Positions 7,884-13,547 of a stretch of DNA of 17,016 bases are shown one piece after another. Each line of letters begins with the position of its first letter. The stretch's first letter is position 1. A model generated the notes under the pieces. That model had not been told where the DNA came from. It did not search any database and was given only the letters and a program-made list of their open reading frames with translations. The stretch comes from an uncultured Collinsella sp. (GTDB lineage: Bacteria > Actinomycetota > Coriobacteriia > Coriobacteriales > Coriobacteriaceae). The DNA lies in assembly GCA_902478875.1 (NCBI GenBank), contig CABSMZ010000021.1, positions 1 through 17,016 of the forward strand, read 5' to 3'. The position numbers and the translations under genes were made by a program.

Positions 7884-8352
7884 CACCATCATCGACGAGA
7901 CCGTCATCCTGCGCTACCTGCTTAACGACGACGAGGTCCTGTCACCGCGCGCCGCCAAGGTCATCGCCACGCGCACCGCTCGCGTCTACCCCGAGATCAT
8001 CACACGCGTCGTGGTCACGCTGCGCGACGTCTATAAGGTTCCCCGCGTTGAGATTGCTACGGCCATGAGAAGGCTGCTCGATGACGTCATGGTCGACGAG
8101 CCCACCGTTGTCGCCCTTGCCGTCAAACTCTTTGGCAAGACCCATATGGACTTTACCGACTGCCTCCTCGCAGCCCGAACCGCCATCTACAACGATGATG
8201 TCGTGAGCTTTGGCAAGCCCATCATCCAAGGCATGATCGATTACCGCCACAAGCGCCAAACCGCAGTCGAAGCCCGCAGCCGCAGCACCGACGCCCGCGG
8301 CCACAGTACCGACGCCGCCATCGACAAGCTCCGCCACCACGGTCGCCACTAA
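7876..8352 (+). CDS. PIN-like toxin with degenerate active site
   Basis: The protein is 158 residues. Residues 5-20 (IIDETVILRYLLNDDE) match the first strand and helix of PIN domains, normally DTNVLLRYLLxDD, and keep the first catalytic Asp. DFTDCLLAA matches the conserved DFADALLA segment and keeps a second Asp. The helix that usually carries a catalytic Glu reads PEIITRVVVTLRDVYKVPR, with Arg or Thr where Glu is expected, and the final TFDK motif reads SFGK. Two of the four metal-binding acids therefore seem lost. PIN toxins are Mg-dependent RNases; this one may be weak, altered or inactive. The tail, about residues 135-158, is basic and repetitive (RSRSTDARGHSTDAA) and ends at the palindrome at 8367. 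Overlap with the antitoxin supports a toxin-antitoxin operon. Confidence 0.72.
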   Translation: MSSTIIDETVILRYLLNDDEVLSPRAAKVIATRTARVYPEIITRVVVTLRDVYKVPRVEIATAMRRLLDDVMVDEPTVVALAVKLFGKTHMDFTDCLLAARTAIYNDDVVSFGKPIIQGMIDYRHKRQTAVEARSRSTDARGHSTDAAIDKLRHHGRH

Positions 8353-8355
8353 CCC

Positions 8356-8447
8356 CATCCCCTCCTAAGTTGCGGTGAAATACGGACTGTTTTTGCTGGT
8401 CAAACCGCAAAACAGTCCGTATTTCACCGCAACTTATTGAAGGTGGA
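8356..8447. repeat. Palindromic repeat, copy 1 (also a likely bidirectional terminator)
   Basis: A perfect 27-bp inverted repeat (8367-8393 with 8409-8435) surrounds a 15-base loop that itself holds GGT/ACC and GC/GC pairs. The arm begins AAGTTGCGGTGAAATA and ends in TTTT. The outer 11 bases CATCCCCTCCT (8356-8366) and inner AAGGTGGA (8440-8447) are shared with copy 2 in reverse. It lies between the converging PIN and nuclease genes, so it could terminate both transcripts. Confidence 0.9.
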
Positions 8448-8462
8448 CCGCGAACGATTTCG

Positions 8463-9485
8463 CTATCGGGATTCGGCGTAGGGTTTTGTTGTCGGAATGC
8501 CGTAGCCGCGCATCATGGCACCGAACGATTCTACGTCATAGGTGTCCGAGAGTTTGAAATGAATGACGTTGTGGCCCATGGCGCGAAGGTTCGCGTCGCG
8601 CATGAGGGCCGCTCGATACGTTTTTGCCGCCGCCTGCTCTGGATCATTTTGAGCTTCGTCTTCAAACTTGCCTAGCCCATGCAGCTCTGCCAGCGTCCAT
8701 GAGCCGCCTGGCATCTGCCAGCCATAATCTGCTAGATAATAGCCAGCGTTTCCCGGTCGCGTTATCTCAACTTGAAGCTCGGGCGCGGCAACCCCAGCGA
8801 GAATCATCGCTGCTCTCGCCTCAGACTCGCCGCCATTGTCTGACCTGCCGTCCATATACTCAAAAACGTCAAAAGCACGCGCGATGCCATGCAACCCTCG
8901 GCAATTTGCCTGCGCGTATGCTCGCAGTTCTTCGCGTTCGACATCGTACTCACGGGCCAAGCCATCGACATAGCCCAGCGCATAGCGAAAGGCGCTCGTT
9001 CGAGCGATATCAACAACCGTTCGACACGGATCCGTCAGTGTAAACAGACCTAGCCGCCACACTTCGCCCGCCCGCCAGCGCTTGTATTCAACGAACTCAT
9101 ACGTATCACGCCTTGTAGACCGTGGCAGCAGTACTTGCACTTTATCCAGAAGCGTATACGCCGAGCCGATGCCGTAGAGCAGCGCTGCCGTCGATCCGCA
9201 AAACACAGCATCCGGTTCAACGACCGCAATAGCGGATGCCAGCTGAAAGATGCGATCTTCAACCCCAAGATTATTCCAATAGACCGGATCCGCATACACA
9301 TGGTTGTAAAGACGAAGCATGAGCTCTTCCTGCATAAGCTCGCGCGCACGGCGTTCATCCCAAGGATCAATTGTTATAAGCAGCTGTCCATCTTGATGAA
9401 TTCCAACGGCCGAGAATAGCATTCTTGCATATGACTGCGGAAAATGTTTGCCTTTATCGAGCATGGCCAACCCCATAACCATCAC
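8463..9485 (-). CDS. AbiEi-like/DUF559-type predicted nuclease protein
   Basis: The frame encodes up to 340 residues. The central part (around residues 86-106, AIAVVEPDAVFCGSTAALLYGI) resembles AbiEi-type antitoxin regions that carry a conserved Ser-Ala-rich helix. Residues 218-310 resemble the DUF559/Vsr-like endonuclease fold: GGESEAR (ES at 220-221), LADYGW (Asp253), then TLAELHGLGKFED with Glu268 and Lys273, a likely D-ExxGxxK site, and RAMGHNVIHF as the last strand. Such proteins are widespread in Actinobacteria with unclear function. The start is uncertain: GTG at 9485 or ATG at 9482, 9476 or 9464, none with a clear ribosome site. No AbiEii-type toxin is next to it. Both sides carry the long palindromes. 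Family resemblance is by eye; nuclease activity is inference. Confidence 0.65.
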   Translation of the reverse strand: MMVMGLAMLDKGKHFPQSYARMLFSAVGIHQDGQLLITIDPWDERRARELMQEELMLRLYNHVYADPVYWNNLGVEDRIFQLASAIAVVEPDAVFCGSTAALLYGIGSAYTLLDKVQVLLPRSTRRDTYEFVEYKRWRAGEVWRLGLFTLTDPCRTVVDIARTSAFRYALGYVDGLAREYDVEREELRAYAQANCRGLHGIARAFDVFEYMDGRSDNGGESEARAAMILAGVAAPELQVEITRPGNAGYYLADYGWQMPGGSWTLAELHGLGKFEDEAQNDPEQAAAKTYRAALMRDANLRAMGHNVIHFKLSDTYDVESFGAMMRGYGIPTTKPYAESR

Positions 9486-9634
9486 GGCGGAGAGAATACC
9501 ATTACGCTATCGCATGCTTCCGTCCGCAGGCCTTGCCAAAAGCTGACCAAAAGCTTGACGCCGCAGGTCAGAGCTTCAAAAAATAATTCCACTCTCGGTA
9601 GACGGTCGCTACGACCCTCCCAACGGCATCAAAA

Positions 9635-9728
9635 TCCAACCTTACAAATAGTTGCGGTGAAATACGGACTACATGGGCCATAAAAGCCGGAAAACAGTCC
9701 GTATTTCACCGCAACTTAGGAGGGGATG
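9635..9728. repeat. Palindromic repeat, copy 2, inverted relative to copy 1
   Basis: A perfect 21-bp inverted repeat (9650-9670 with 9696-9716) surrounds a 25-base loop. Bases 9691-9728 are the exact reverse complement of 8356-8393 (38 bp). The inner flank TCCAACCTTAC (9635-9645) resembles the reverse complement of the inner flank of copy 1. The loop sequence differs completely from copy 1 (GGGCCATAAAAGCC here). It lies upstream of the nuclease gene, where no gene needs a terminator. Confidence 0.9.
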
Positions 9729-9756
9729 TGGGGTCCCCGGCATGTATATGAAAACA

Positions 9757-9782
9757 GCTCTGGTCCCAAAAAGAATCAGAGC
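9757..9782 (-). terminator. Likely original terminator of the tRNA operon
   Basis: GCTCTG and CAGAGC arms (9757-9762 and 9777-9782) form a hairpin on the minus strand followed by UGUUUUC. It lies just beyond the tRNA-Gly remnant at the left att site, where the 3' terminator of the tRNA operon would have been before the element inserted. Confidence 0.45.
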
Positions 9783-9797
9783 CATTCATCTATCTTG

Positions 9798-9841
9798 TGG
9801 AGCGGGCGACGGGAATCGAACCCGCGTCATCAGCTTGGAAG
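9798..9841. repeat. attL: duplicated 3' end of tRNA-Gly
   Basis: These 44 bp are identical to 16146-16189 and include the CCA-encoding end, T arm and 3' half of the anticodon arm of tRNA-Gly. The upstream half of the tRNA is absent here, so this is the displaced end left after integration, not a gene. Confidence 0.95.
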
Positions 9842-9987
9842 TGTTGCGACATTTTGCACTGTGCTGTCTACCTGCGAAAACGCGGACGCTCTACCTGCTG
9901 TTTTTCCGTCTATTGCGTCTAAAAAAGCTATGTTTTATAGTTCAGTCAACGCCATTTTGCGACTATTTTGCGACCAAGATTGCGACC
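9842..9987 (+). repeat. Integrase arm-type repeats, left end
   Basis: ATTTTGCGAC-like copies occur at 9954-9963, 9965-9974 and 9980-9987 (TTGCGACC), with outlying copies TGTTGCGACA (9842-9851) and ATTGCGTCTAAAAAAG (9913-9928). The three-site cluster, followed by CAAAAAGG, is nearly the same as the cluster at the right end (16065-16104). Position just inside attL and upstream of int suggests integrase and excisionase binding; the cluster also overlaps the int leader. Confidence 0.75.
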
Positions 9988-10000
9988 AAAAAGGAGAGAC

Positions 10001-11284
10001 ATGGATACCCTGCTACCTGCGGAAACGTTCGCCACCTATTCGCTAATCAAACACGACTATGTGCGCAAAGACGGCACGACCGACTACAAATGGAAAGCCC
10101 AGTACCCTTACAAGGACGAAAACGGCAAATGGAAGAAAAAGACCGTCACGCTCAAGACCGAGGGACGCGACAACGGACGCTCAAAGCAGGTCGAAAAGGC
10201 GGCGAACCAAGAAGCCGAAGCAATCCGCCAACAGCTCAACGAGCAGGCTGTAAAAGACCCCCACAGCGGCGAGACGGTAGCCGAGTATTTCGGGAAGTAC
10301 GTAGAGGAACGCGCAAACAGCATCGAGCGTTCATCAGCCAACGAGCTAAGGCGCATACTCAAAAGCTACATTGCGCCCAGCATCGGGAAAATCGAGCTGG
10401 ACGAGCTGACCCCAGACGATGTGGCGGCATGGGTTACAAAGCTGGGCAAGAAGTACTCACCCGCCACGGTGAAGAAGTGCCTAACCAACCTGCGCTCTGC
10501 TATGCGGCAGGCGGTAGACCGCGACAGGCTCGTTAAAGACCCCACGCGCGGCGTTAAGAACCCCAAGCAGGCGCACAGGAACCCCAACGCCCTAGATGCA
10601 AAGGGACGCGCCAAGGTAGCGCAGTTCATCGCCCTAGACCTCGACAAGCCCTTAAACGTTGGGTTTGCCCTAGCAATGTATATGGGTTTGCGCGAGGGCG
10701 AGATATGCGGACTGACGTGGAAGTGCGTGGATCTGGACGAGGGAACCGTAAGCATCGAGCGCACCATAGGGCGTGACGGCTCAAAGTGGTACGTGAAGGA
10801 ACCCAAGACGGGCGGCAGCAGGCGCGAGCTGTACGCGCCATCCATCATCGCCGACATGCTCGCGGCACGCCTAGCCAACGCCAAAGCCGAGTGCCTAGAG
10901 CTGGGCGTTCCGTTCGATGAAAACATGTACGTGACGGGCGGCGCTGACGGCTCGTTTATGCAGCCCCACTACCTTTCGCATAGGTGGAGGATCGCGGCTG
11001 ACGCTCTGGAGCTTATCGGCACGGAGGGCAACCGCCCAACGTTCCACGACCTGCGCCACACGTTCGCAACGGCGGCGGTTACGGCAGGCACGGATATTAA
11101 GACCGTGGCGAGCATGATGGGACACGCCAACGCAGCTATGACGCTGAACATATACGCGAGCGCTGACAGAGAAGCCAAGAAGCGCGGCGCGGCTGTAGTC
11201 GAGCAGGCGTATATGGCAGACGTTGCCCAGCACGCTAAGGACGGCTCAGTTATAGAGCTGAACAGGACGGGAACCGAGGACTAG
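10001..11284 (+). CDS. int: Tyrosine-family site-specific integrase
   Basis: This 427-residue recombinase catalyses integration of the element at tRNA-Gly. The start ATG at 10001 follows AAGGAGAG; an in-frame start at 9968 lies inside the arm repeats. Residues 10-60 form a basic arm-binding N-terminus (YKWKAQYPYKDENGKWKKK), residues 88-185 a core-binding domain (ETVAEYFGKYVEE ... SPATVKKCLTNLRSAM), and residues 215-400 the catalytic domain. Active-site residues visible are Arg231 (GLREGEICGL), probable Lys269 (VKEPKTGG), His349 and Arg352 (FHDLRHTFAT), His375 (MMGHANAAMT) and nucleophile Tyr385 (LNIYASA). All key residues are present, so the enzyme looks functional. Confidence 0.95.
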   Translation: MDTLLPAETFATYSLIKHDYVRKDGTTDYKWKAQYPYKDENGKWKKKTVTLKTEGRDNGRSKQVEKAANQEAEAIRQQLNEQAVKDPHSGETVAEYFGKYVEERANSIERSSANELRRILKSYIAPSIGKIELDELTPDDVAAWVTKLGKKYSPATVKKCLTNLRSAMRQAVDRDRLVKDPTRGVKNPKQAHRNPNALDAKGRAKVAQFIALDLDKPLNVGFALAMYMGLREGEICGLTWKCVDLDEGTVSIERTIGRDGSKWYVKEPKTGGSRRELYAPSIIADMLAARLANAKAECLELGVPFDENMYVTGGADGSFMQPHYLSHRWRIAADALELIGTEGNRPTFHDLRHTFATAAVTAGTDIKTVASMMGHANAAMTLNIYASADREAKKRGAAVVEQAYMADVAQHAKDGSVIELNRTGTED

Positions 11285-11379
11285 GAAGGTAAGAGAAAGC
11301 CGTTTCGATGCTCAGCCGATTACCTGCTTGGCTTGACCGATGAACGCACACCCATGGCACTTGGAAGGGACAGAGGTTA

Positions 11380-11601
11380 ATGGCTTTTCTGAACATGCGA
11401 GCGGAGCTAGAGCGTTCCGCAATCAGCTACCAGAAGTGCGCCGATCTTCTCGGGACTGATCTGGACAGTTTCAACTTAAAACTGGACGAGCAAGCACCTA
11501 TGACCGTTGTGGAAGCCAAACGCATCCGCGATGTTTTCTGCCAAGATTGCAGACTGGATTACCTACTTGAAAGCGATAGCCCAGCCATACCAACCATCTA
11601 G
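11380..11601 (+). CDS. Small XRE-like protein (73 aa)
   Basis: A 73-residue protein resembling short phage-type helix-turn-helix proteins. RAELERSAISYQKCADLLGTDLDSFNLKL (residues 7-35) reads as the helix-turn-helix: the family pattern is a helix, then ADLLG, then a recognition helix. EAKRIRDVF (about residues 45-53) is the usual trailing helix. AGAGG lies about 4 bases before the ATG at 11380. Two cysteines (CQDC, near residues 54-57) are close together but not part of a clear metal site. It ends 36 bp before a strong terminator, so it probably forms a transcript with int or stands alone. It may be a DNA-binding regulator of integration or lysogeny-like control; the exact role is unknown. Confidence 0.65.
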   Translation: MAFLNMRAELERSAISYQKCADLLGTDLDSFNLKLDEQAPMTVVEAKRIRDVFCQDCRLDYLLESDSPAIPTI

Positions 11602-11637
11602 CGCTATCGCCGAGTGGGAATAGAATATAGACAGGTC

Positions 11638-11667
11638 GGGGCGCTCGAAAGCCGAACGCCCCTTTTT
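11638..11667 (+). terminator. Rho-independent terminator after the 73-aa gene
   Basis: GGGGCG (11638-11643) and CGCCCC (11657-11662) form a stem with extra CG pairing inside, followed by TTTTT (11663-11667). Orientation and position fit termination of the int and small XRE-like gene transcript. Confidence 0.85.
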
Positions 11668-11757
11668 CGTAACTCCCCGCGCTGCAAACGGGAAATGTAT
11701 ACGCCGCCATTCTAGCGCATCGCTGGGACACGCGCGGCACTTGGAGGTCTAGCGCCC

Positions 11758-12201
11758 ATGATTGAAGAACGCCTAAAAGTGCAAATGACAGATGCAATGG
11801 CTTTTCTGTCCAACGGCGCGGTCAAGACGGCACTAAAGGCTCTATTCAAGCATTACGGCGTATCTCAAGCCGAGATAGCGAAACATATGAGCATTAACGG
11901 CGGAACGCTAAGCAGGCGGCTAGAGAAGCTACAGGGGCAATCAGAGAATGACCGAGAATATATCTACCGAATACTGGAAGCCGTAGCCGAGACAAACGCC
12001 ACGCCGCCCAGATCACCCAACGAAGTTGCCGAGCGGTTCGTCGGCGAGCTGGAAGAAGCGAACACGTTGGAGCTACCGACCACCCCACGCGGGATAGCCG
12101 CTATGAGAATTGCCGAGATGCTAGATAATCTGACCGACAGCGACCTAAAGCTTGTAGAGCGGATGGTCGAGAGGTTGCAGAAGCATGGCAACGGCTCATA
12201 G
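11758..12201 (+). CDS. XRE-family regulator (putative element repressor)
   Basis: This 147-residue protein carries a classical helix-turn-helix at about residues 34-58, GVSQAEIAKHMSINGGTLSRR, so it binds DNA. The rest is a predicted helical region with a charged end (DNLTDSDLKLVERMVERLQKH), which is a common dimerisation style in repressors. GGAGG lies 10 bases before ATG at 11758, slightly long; the in-frame ATG at 11785 is possible but has no ribosome site. The gene is isolated by the terminator before it and a 290-bp leader region after it, as is typical of a repressor facing the excision and replication genes. Function as repressor is inferred from context. Confidence 0.72.
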   Translation: MIEERLKVQMTDAMAFLSNGAVKTALKALFKHYGVSQAEIAKHMSINGGTLSRRLEKLQGQSENDREYIYRILEAVAETNATPPRSPNEVAERFVGELEEANTLELPTTPRGIAAMRIAEMLDNLTDSDLKLVERMVERLQKHGNGS

Positions 12202-12264
12202 CGCCCATTAGTGCCCATATCTCAAATATGAACAGCCCGTGTGTTTTCCGACCCAGACGTAAAT

Positions 12265-12481
12265 AGCCGCCATTGCACAATTCGCGCAACGGTGCGGTAG
12301 CCGCAGGGCTACAGCCGCCTTATACAATTCGCATCGCTCCCACAGAGGGCTATACGCGCCTATGGAAAATAAGGCGCTCAGCCGTTGCACCGAAAGCGCA
12401 ACGATAGCCGCCCTGACGTACGCGGCGGCTCTTCTCCCCTACGGGTATCTTTCGACTTGTAAGACCGTCCACAAGCGAAAG
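12265..12481 (+). promoter_or_regulatory. Leader region with repeats and hairpins before the excisionase gene
   Basis: This gene-free stretch holds direct repeats AGCCGCCATTGCACAATTCG (12265-12284) and AGCCGCCTTATACAATTCGC (12313-12332). A hairpin follows: AGCCGCC (12406-12412) with GGCGGCT (12424-12430). A second hairpin, CTTTCGACTTGT with ACAAGCGAAAG (12449-12481), directly abuts the AGAGG ribosome site of the next gene. The small open frame at 12362-12553 has no ribosome site and overlaps xis. Likely repressor operators and RNA control. Confidence 0.5.
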
Positions 12482-12492
12482 AGGTTAAGAAC

Positions 12493-12741
12493 ATGGACGC
12501 TGATACCAAGACCACAACCAGCCAAGAGAAAGCCCGCAGCGCGGAGACGCTAGAGGAAATCTTGAACTCTGACGCGCTCGTTCTGACCGTCAAGCAGGCG
12601 GCAACCCTGCTGGATTGCAGCGAACGTTCGGTTTGCCGAGCGTGCGAGCGCGGCATGATTAAAGCCGCCAAGGTTATGAGCATGTGGCGCATCAACAAGG
12701 CGGCGCTGCTCGAATATATCGGCATCGACACAGCCGCCTAA
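12493..12741 (+). CDS. xis: Excisionase-like MerR/HTH_17 DNA-binding protein
   Basis: The protein is 82 residues. Residues 31-75 (LTVKQAATLLDCSERSVCRACERGMIKAAKVMS, then MWRINKAALLEYI) match the small winged helix-turn-helix of excisionases, where a helix is followed by a wing and a Trp-Arg-Ile motif. AGAGG lies 7 bases before ATG at 12493. It is the first gene after the leader with two hairpins, and is followed closely by the initiator-like gene, so it may be produced on induction. Alternative: an adaptor that controls replication genes rather than excision. Confidence 0.75.
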   Translation: MDADTKTTTSQEKARSAETLEEILNSDALVLTVKQAATLLDCSERSVCRACERGMIKAAKVMSMWRINKAALLEYIGIDTAA

Positions 12742-12753
12742 TGGGTCAGATCT

Positions 12754-13221
12754 ATGGCGGCAAATACAAATGAGCCGTTTTCAAAGGTATTTGAAGCATG
12801 GGCTAGAGCGTGGGCGCACAACCATTTCTCAGCCAAGGAGATACTGATACTCATAGCGCTAGCCCAATGGGCGAAAACTGACGAGAACGGCAGAAAATAC
12901 GCGTGGCGCAGCCGCAGTGAGTTGGCAGCGTTCGCCAACTGCTCAGAGGGCGGCGTAACGTCAGCGATAACCAGATTGAAGAAAACAGACCCAGCCAAGG
13001 GGCGCAATATTCGCGGCTTGGAGCTGAAAAGCGCTGGGCACAAGGGCAGGGCGAGCGAATACTACCTAATGCCCGACACGCCGCTACCGCAGCAAGGCAA
13101 GGGCAAGCCCAAAGGCAAGAAGCGGTGCATACGCAAACAGGGTAGTAGCAAGGACAAATCAGACCAAGAGCAGACCGCAGTTAAAGAACTGATAGAGCGG
13201 ATACAAAACGGTCAAGCGTGA
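12754..13221 (+). CDS. Winged-helix replication initiator-like protein
   Basis: This 155-residue protein has an HTH_36-like fold: FSAKEILILIALAQWA, then WRSRSELAAFANCSEGGVTSAI as the helix-turn-helix (residues 51-72), then GLELKSAGHKGRASEYYL as the wing (residues 88-105). A strongly basic tail follows (QQGKGKPKGKKRCIRKQGSS, residues 113-132). Proteins like this act in phage and plasmid replication initiation. It starts 12 bp after xis ends, with no strong ribosome site (GGGTCAG at 5 bases), and is followed directly by the iteron block, so it is the natural candidate to bind it. I cannot name an exact family. Confidence 0.6.
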   Translation: MAANTNEPFSKVFEAWARAWAHNHFSAKEILILIALAQWAKTDENGRKYAWRSRSELAAFANCSEGGVTSAITRLKKTDPAKGRNIRGLELKSAGHKGRASEYYLMPDTPLPQQGKGKPKGKKRCIRKQGSSKDKSDQEQTAVKELIERIQNGQA

Positions 13222-13236
13222 TAACGCGAGGTCTAT

Positions 13237-13351
13237 AGGTTATTCAATGCAAATAACCTTATGCCTCATATAGGTTATTCAGCCCGACCAACCTACAAAT
13301 CAAAGGTTATTCACGCAAAGGTTACCTTTGCAGCCGTTTGTAGGTTATTCA
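13237..13351. repeat. Iteron block, putative replication origin
   Basis: AGGTTATTCA occurs four times in the same direction (13237-13246, 13272-13281, 13304-13313, 13342-13351), spaced 35, 32 and 38 bp apart. An inverted AATAACCT is at 13252-13259, and the palindrome GCAAAGGTTACCTTTGC (13315-13331) sits between the last two. Two copies extend to TTATTCACG and TTATTCACT, one mismatch from a DnaA box. The block lies between an initiator-like gene and a helicase-like gene, the usual position of an origin. Confidence 0.7.
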
Positions 13352-13380
13352 CTGCAACCAACCCATAAGAAGAGAAGAAG

Positions 13381-13430
13381 GGGGTTGCTATACGCCCACC
13401 GCTTTATTCGCGGTGGGACGATAGCACCCC
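13381..13430. other. Large stem-loop beside the iterons
   Basis: CCCACCGC (13395-13402) pairs with GCGGTGGG (13410-13417) around TTTATTC. Beyond a symmetric ACG/ACG internal loop, TGCTAT (13386-13391) pairs with ATAGCA (13421-13426), and GGGG (13381-13384) with CCCC (13427-13430) past one bulged T. No T-run follows, so it is a poor terminator. It could be an origin structure or a nicking or strand-conversion site. Confidence 0.6.
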
Positions 13431-13439
13431 TACCCCTAC

Positions 13440-13480
13440 TTTCAAAAATAAAAAACCGCGCGACCACTACCGACCACTCA
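13440..13480. repeat. AT-rich stretch and tandem 10-bp repeat
   Basis: Bases 13440-13456 (TTTCAAAAATAAAAAAC) are strikingly AT-rich in this GC-rich window. CGACCACTAC (13461-13470) and CGACCACTCA (13471-13480) are near-identical neighbours. Together they could serve as an unwinding region plus a binding site next to the iterons, about 70 bp before the ATPase gene. Confidence 0.4.
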
Positions 13481-13547
13481 TGACGGCGAATCACGTGGGC
13501 GGTCTAGAAGTATTCGCGCGTGGCACGGGAGGGGGCGATGCACCCGA

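Noticed and set aside
8356..9728. Insertion sequence with a transposase
   Set aside because: The enclosed protein lacks DDE, HUH or serine-recombinase motifs, and no target-site duplication is seen.
9798..9841. Second tRNA-Gly gene at the left end
   Set aside because: Only the 3' 44 bases are present; no acceptor 5' strand, D arm or 5' anticodon arm.
9673..10536. 287-codon frame overlapping attL and int
   Set aside because: Runs through the palindrome and tRNA remnant, and is out of frame with the integrase.
12362..12553. 63-codon frame before xis
   Set aside because: No ribosome site, crosses both leader hairpins and overlaps xis in another frame.
13237..13351. CRISPR array at the AGGTTATTCA repeats
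   Set aside because: Repeats are only 10 bp, spacers are not uniform and no cas genes are present; iterons fit better.
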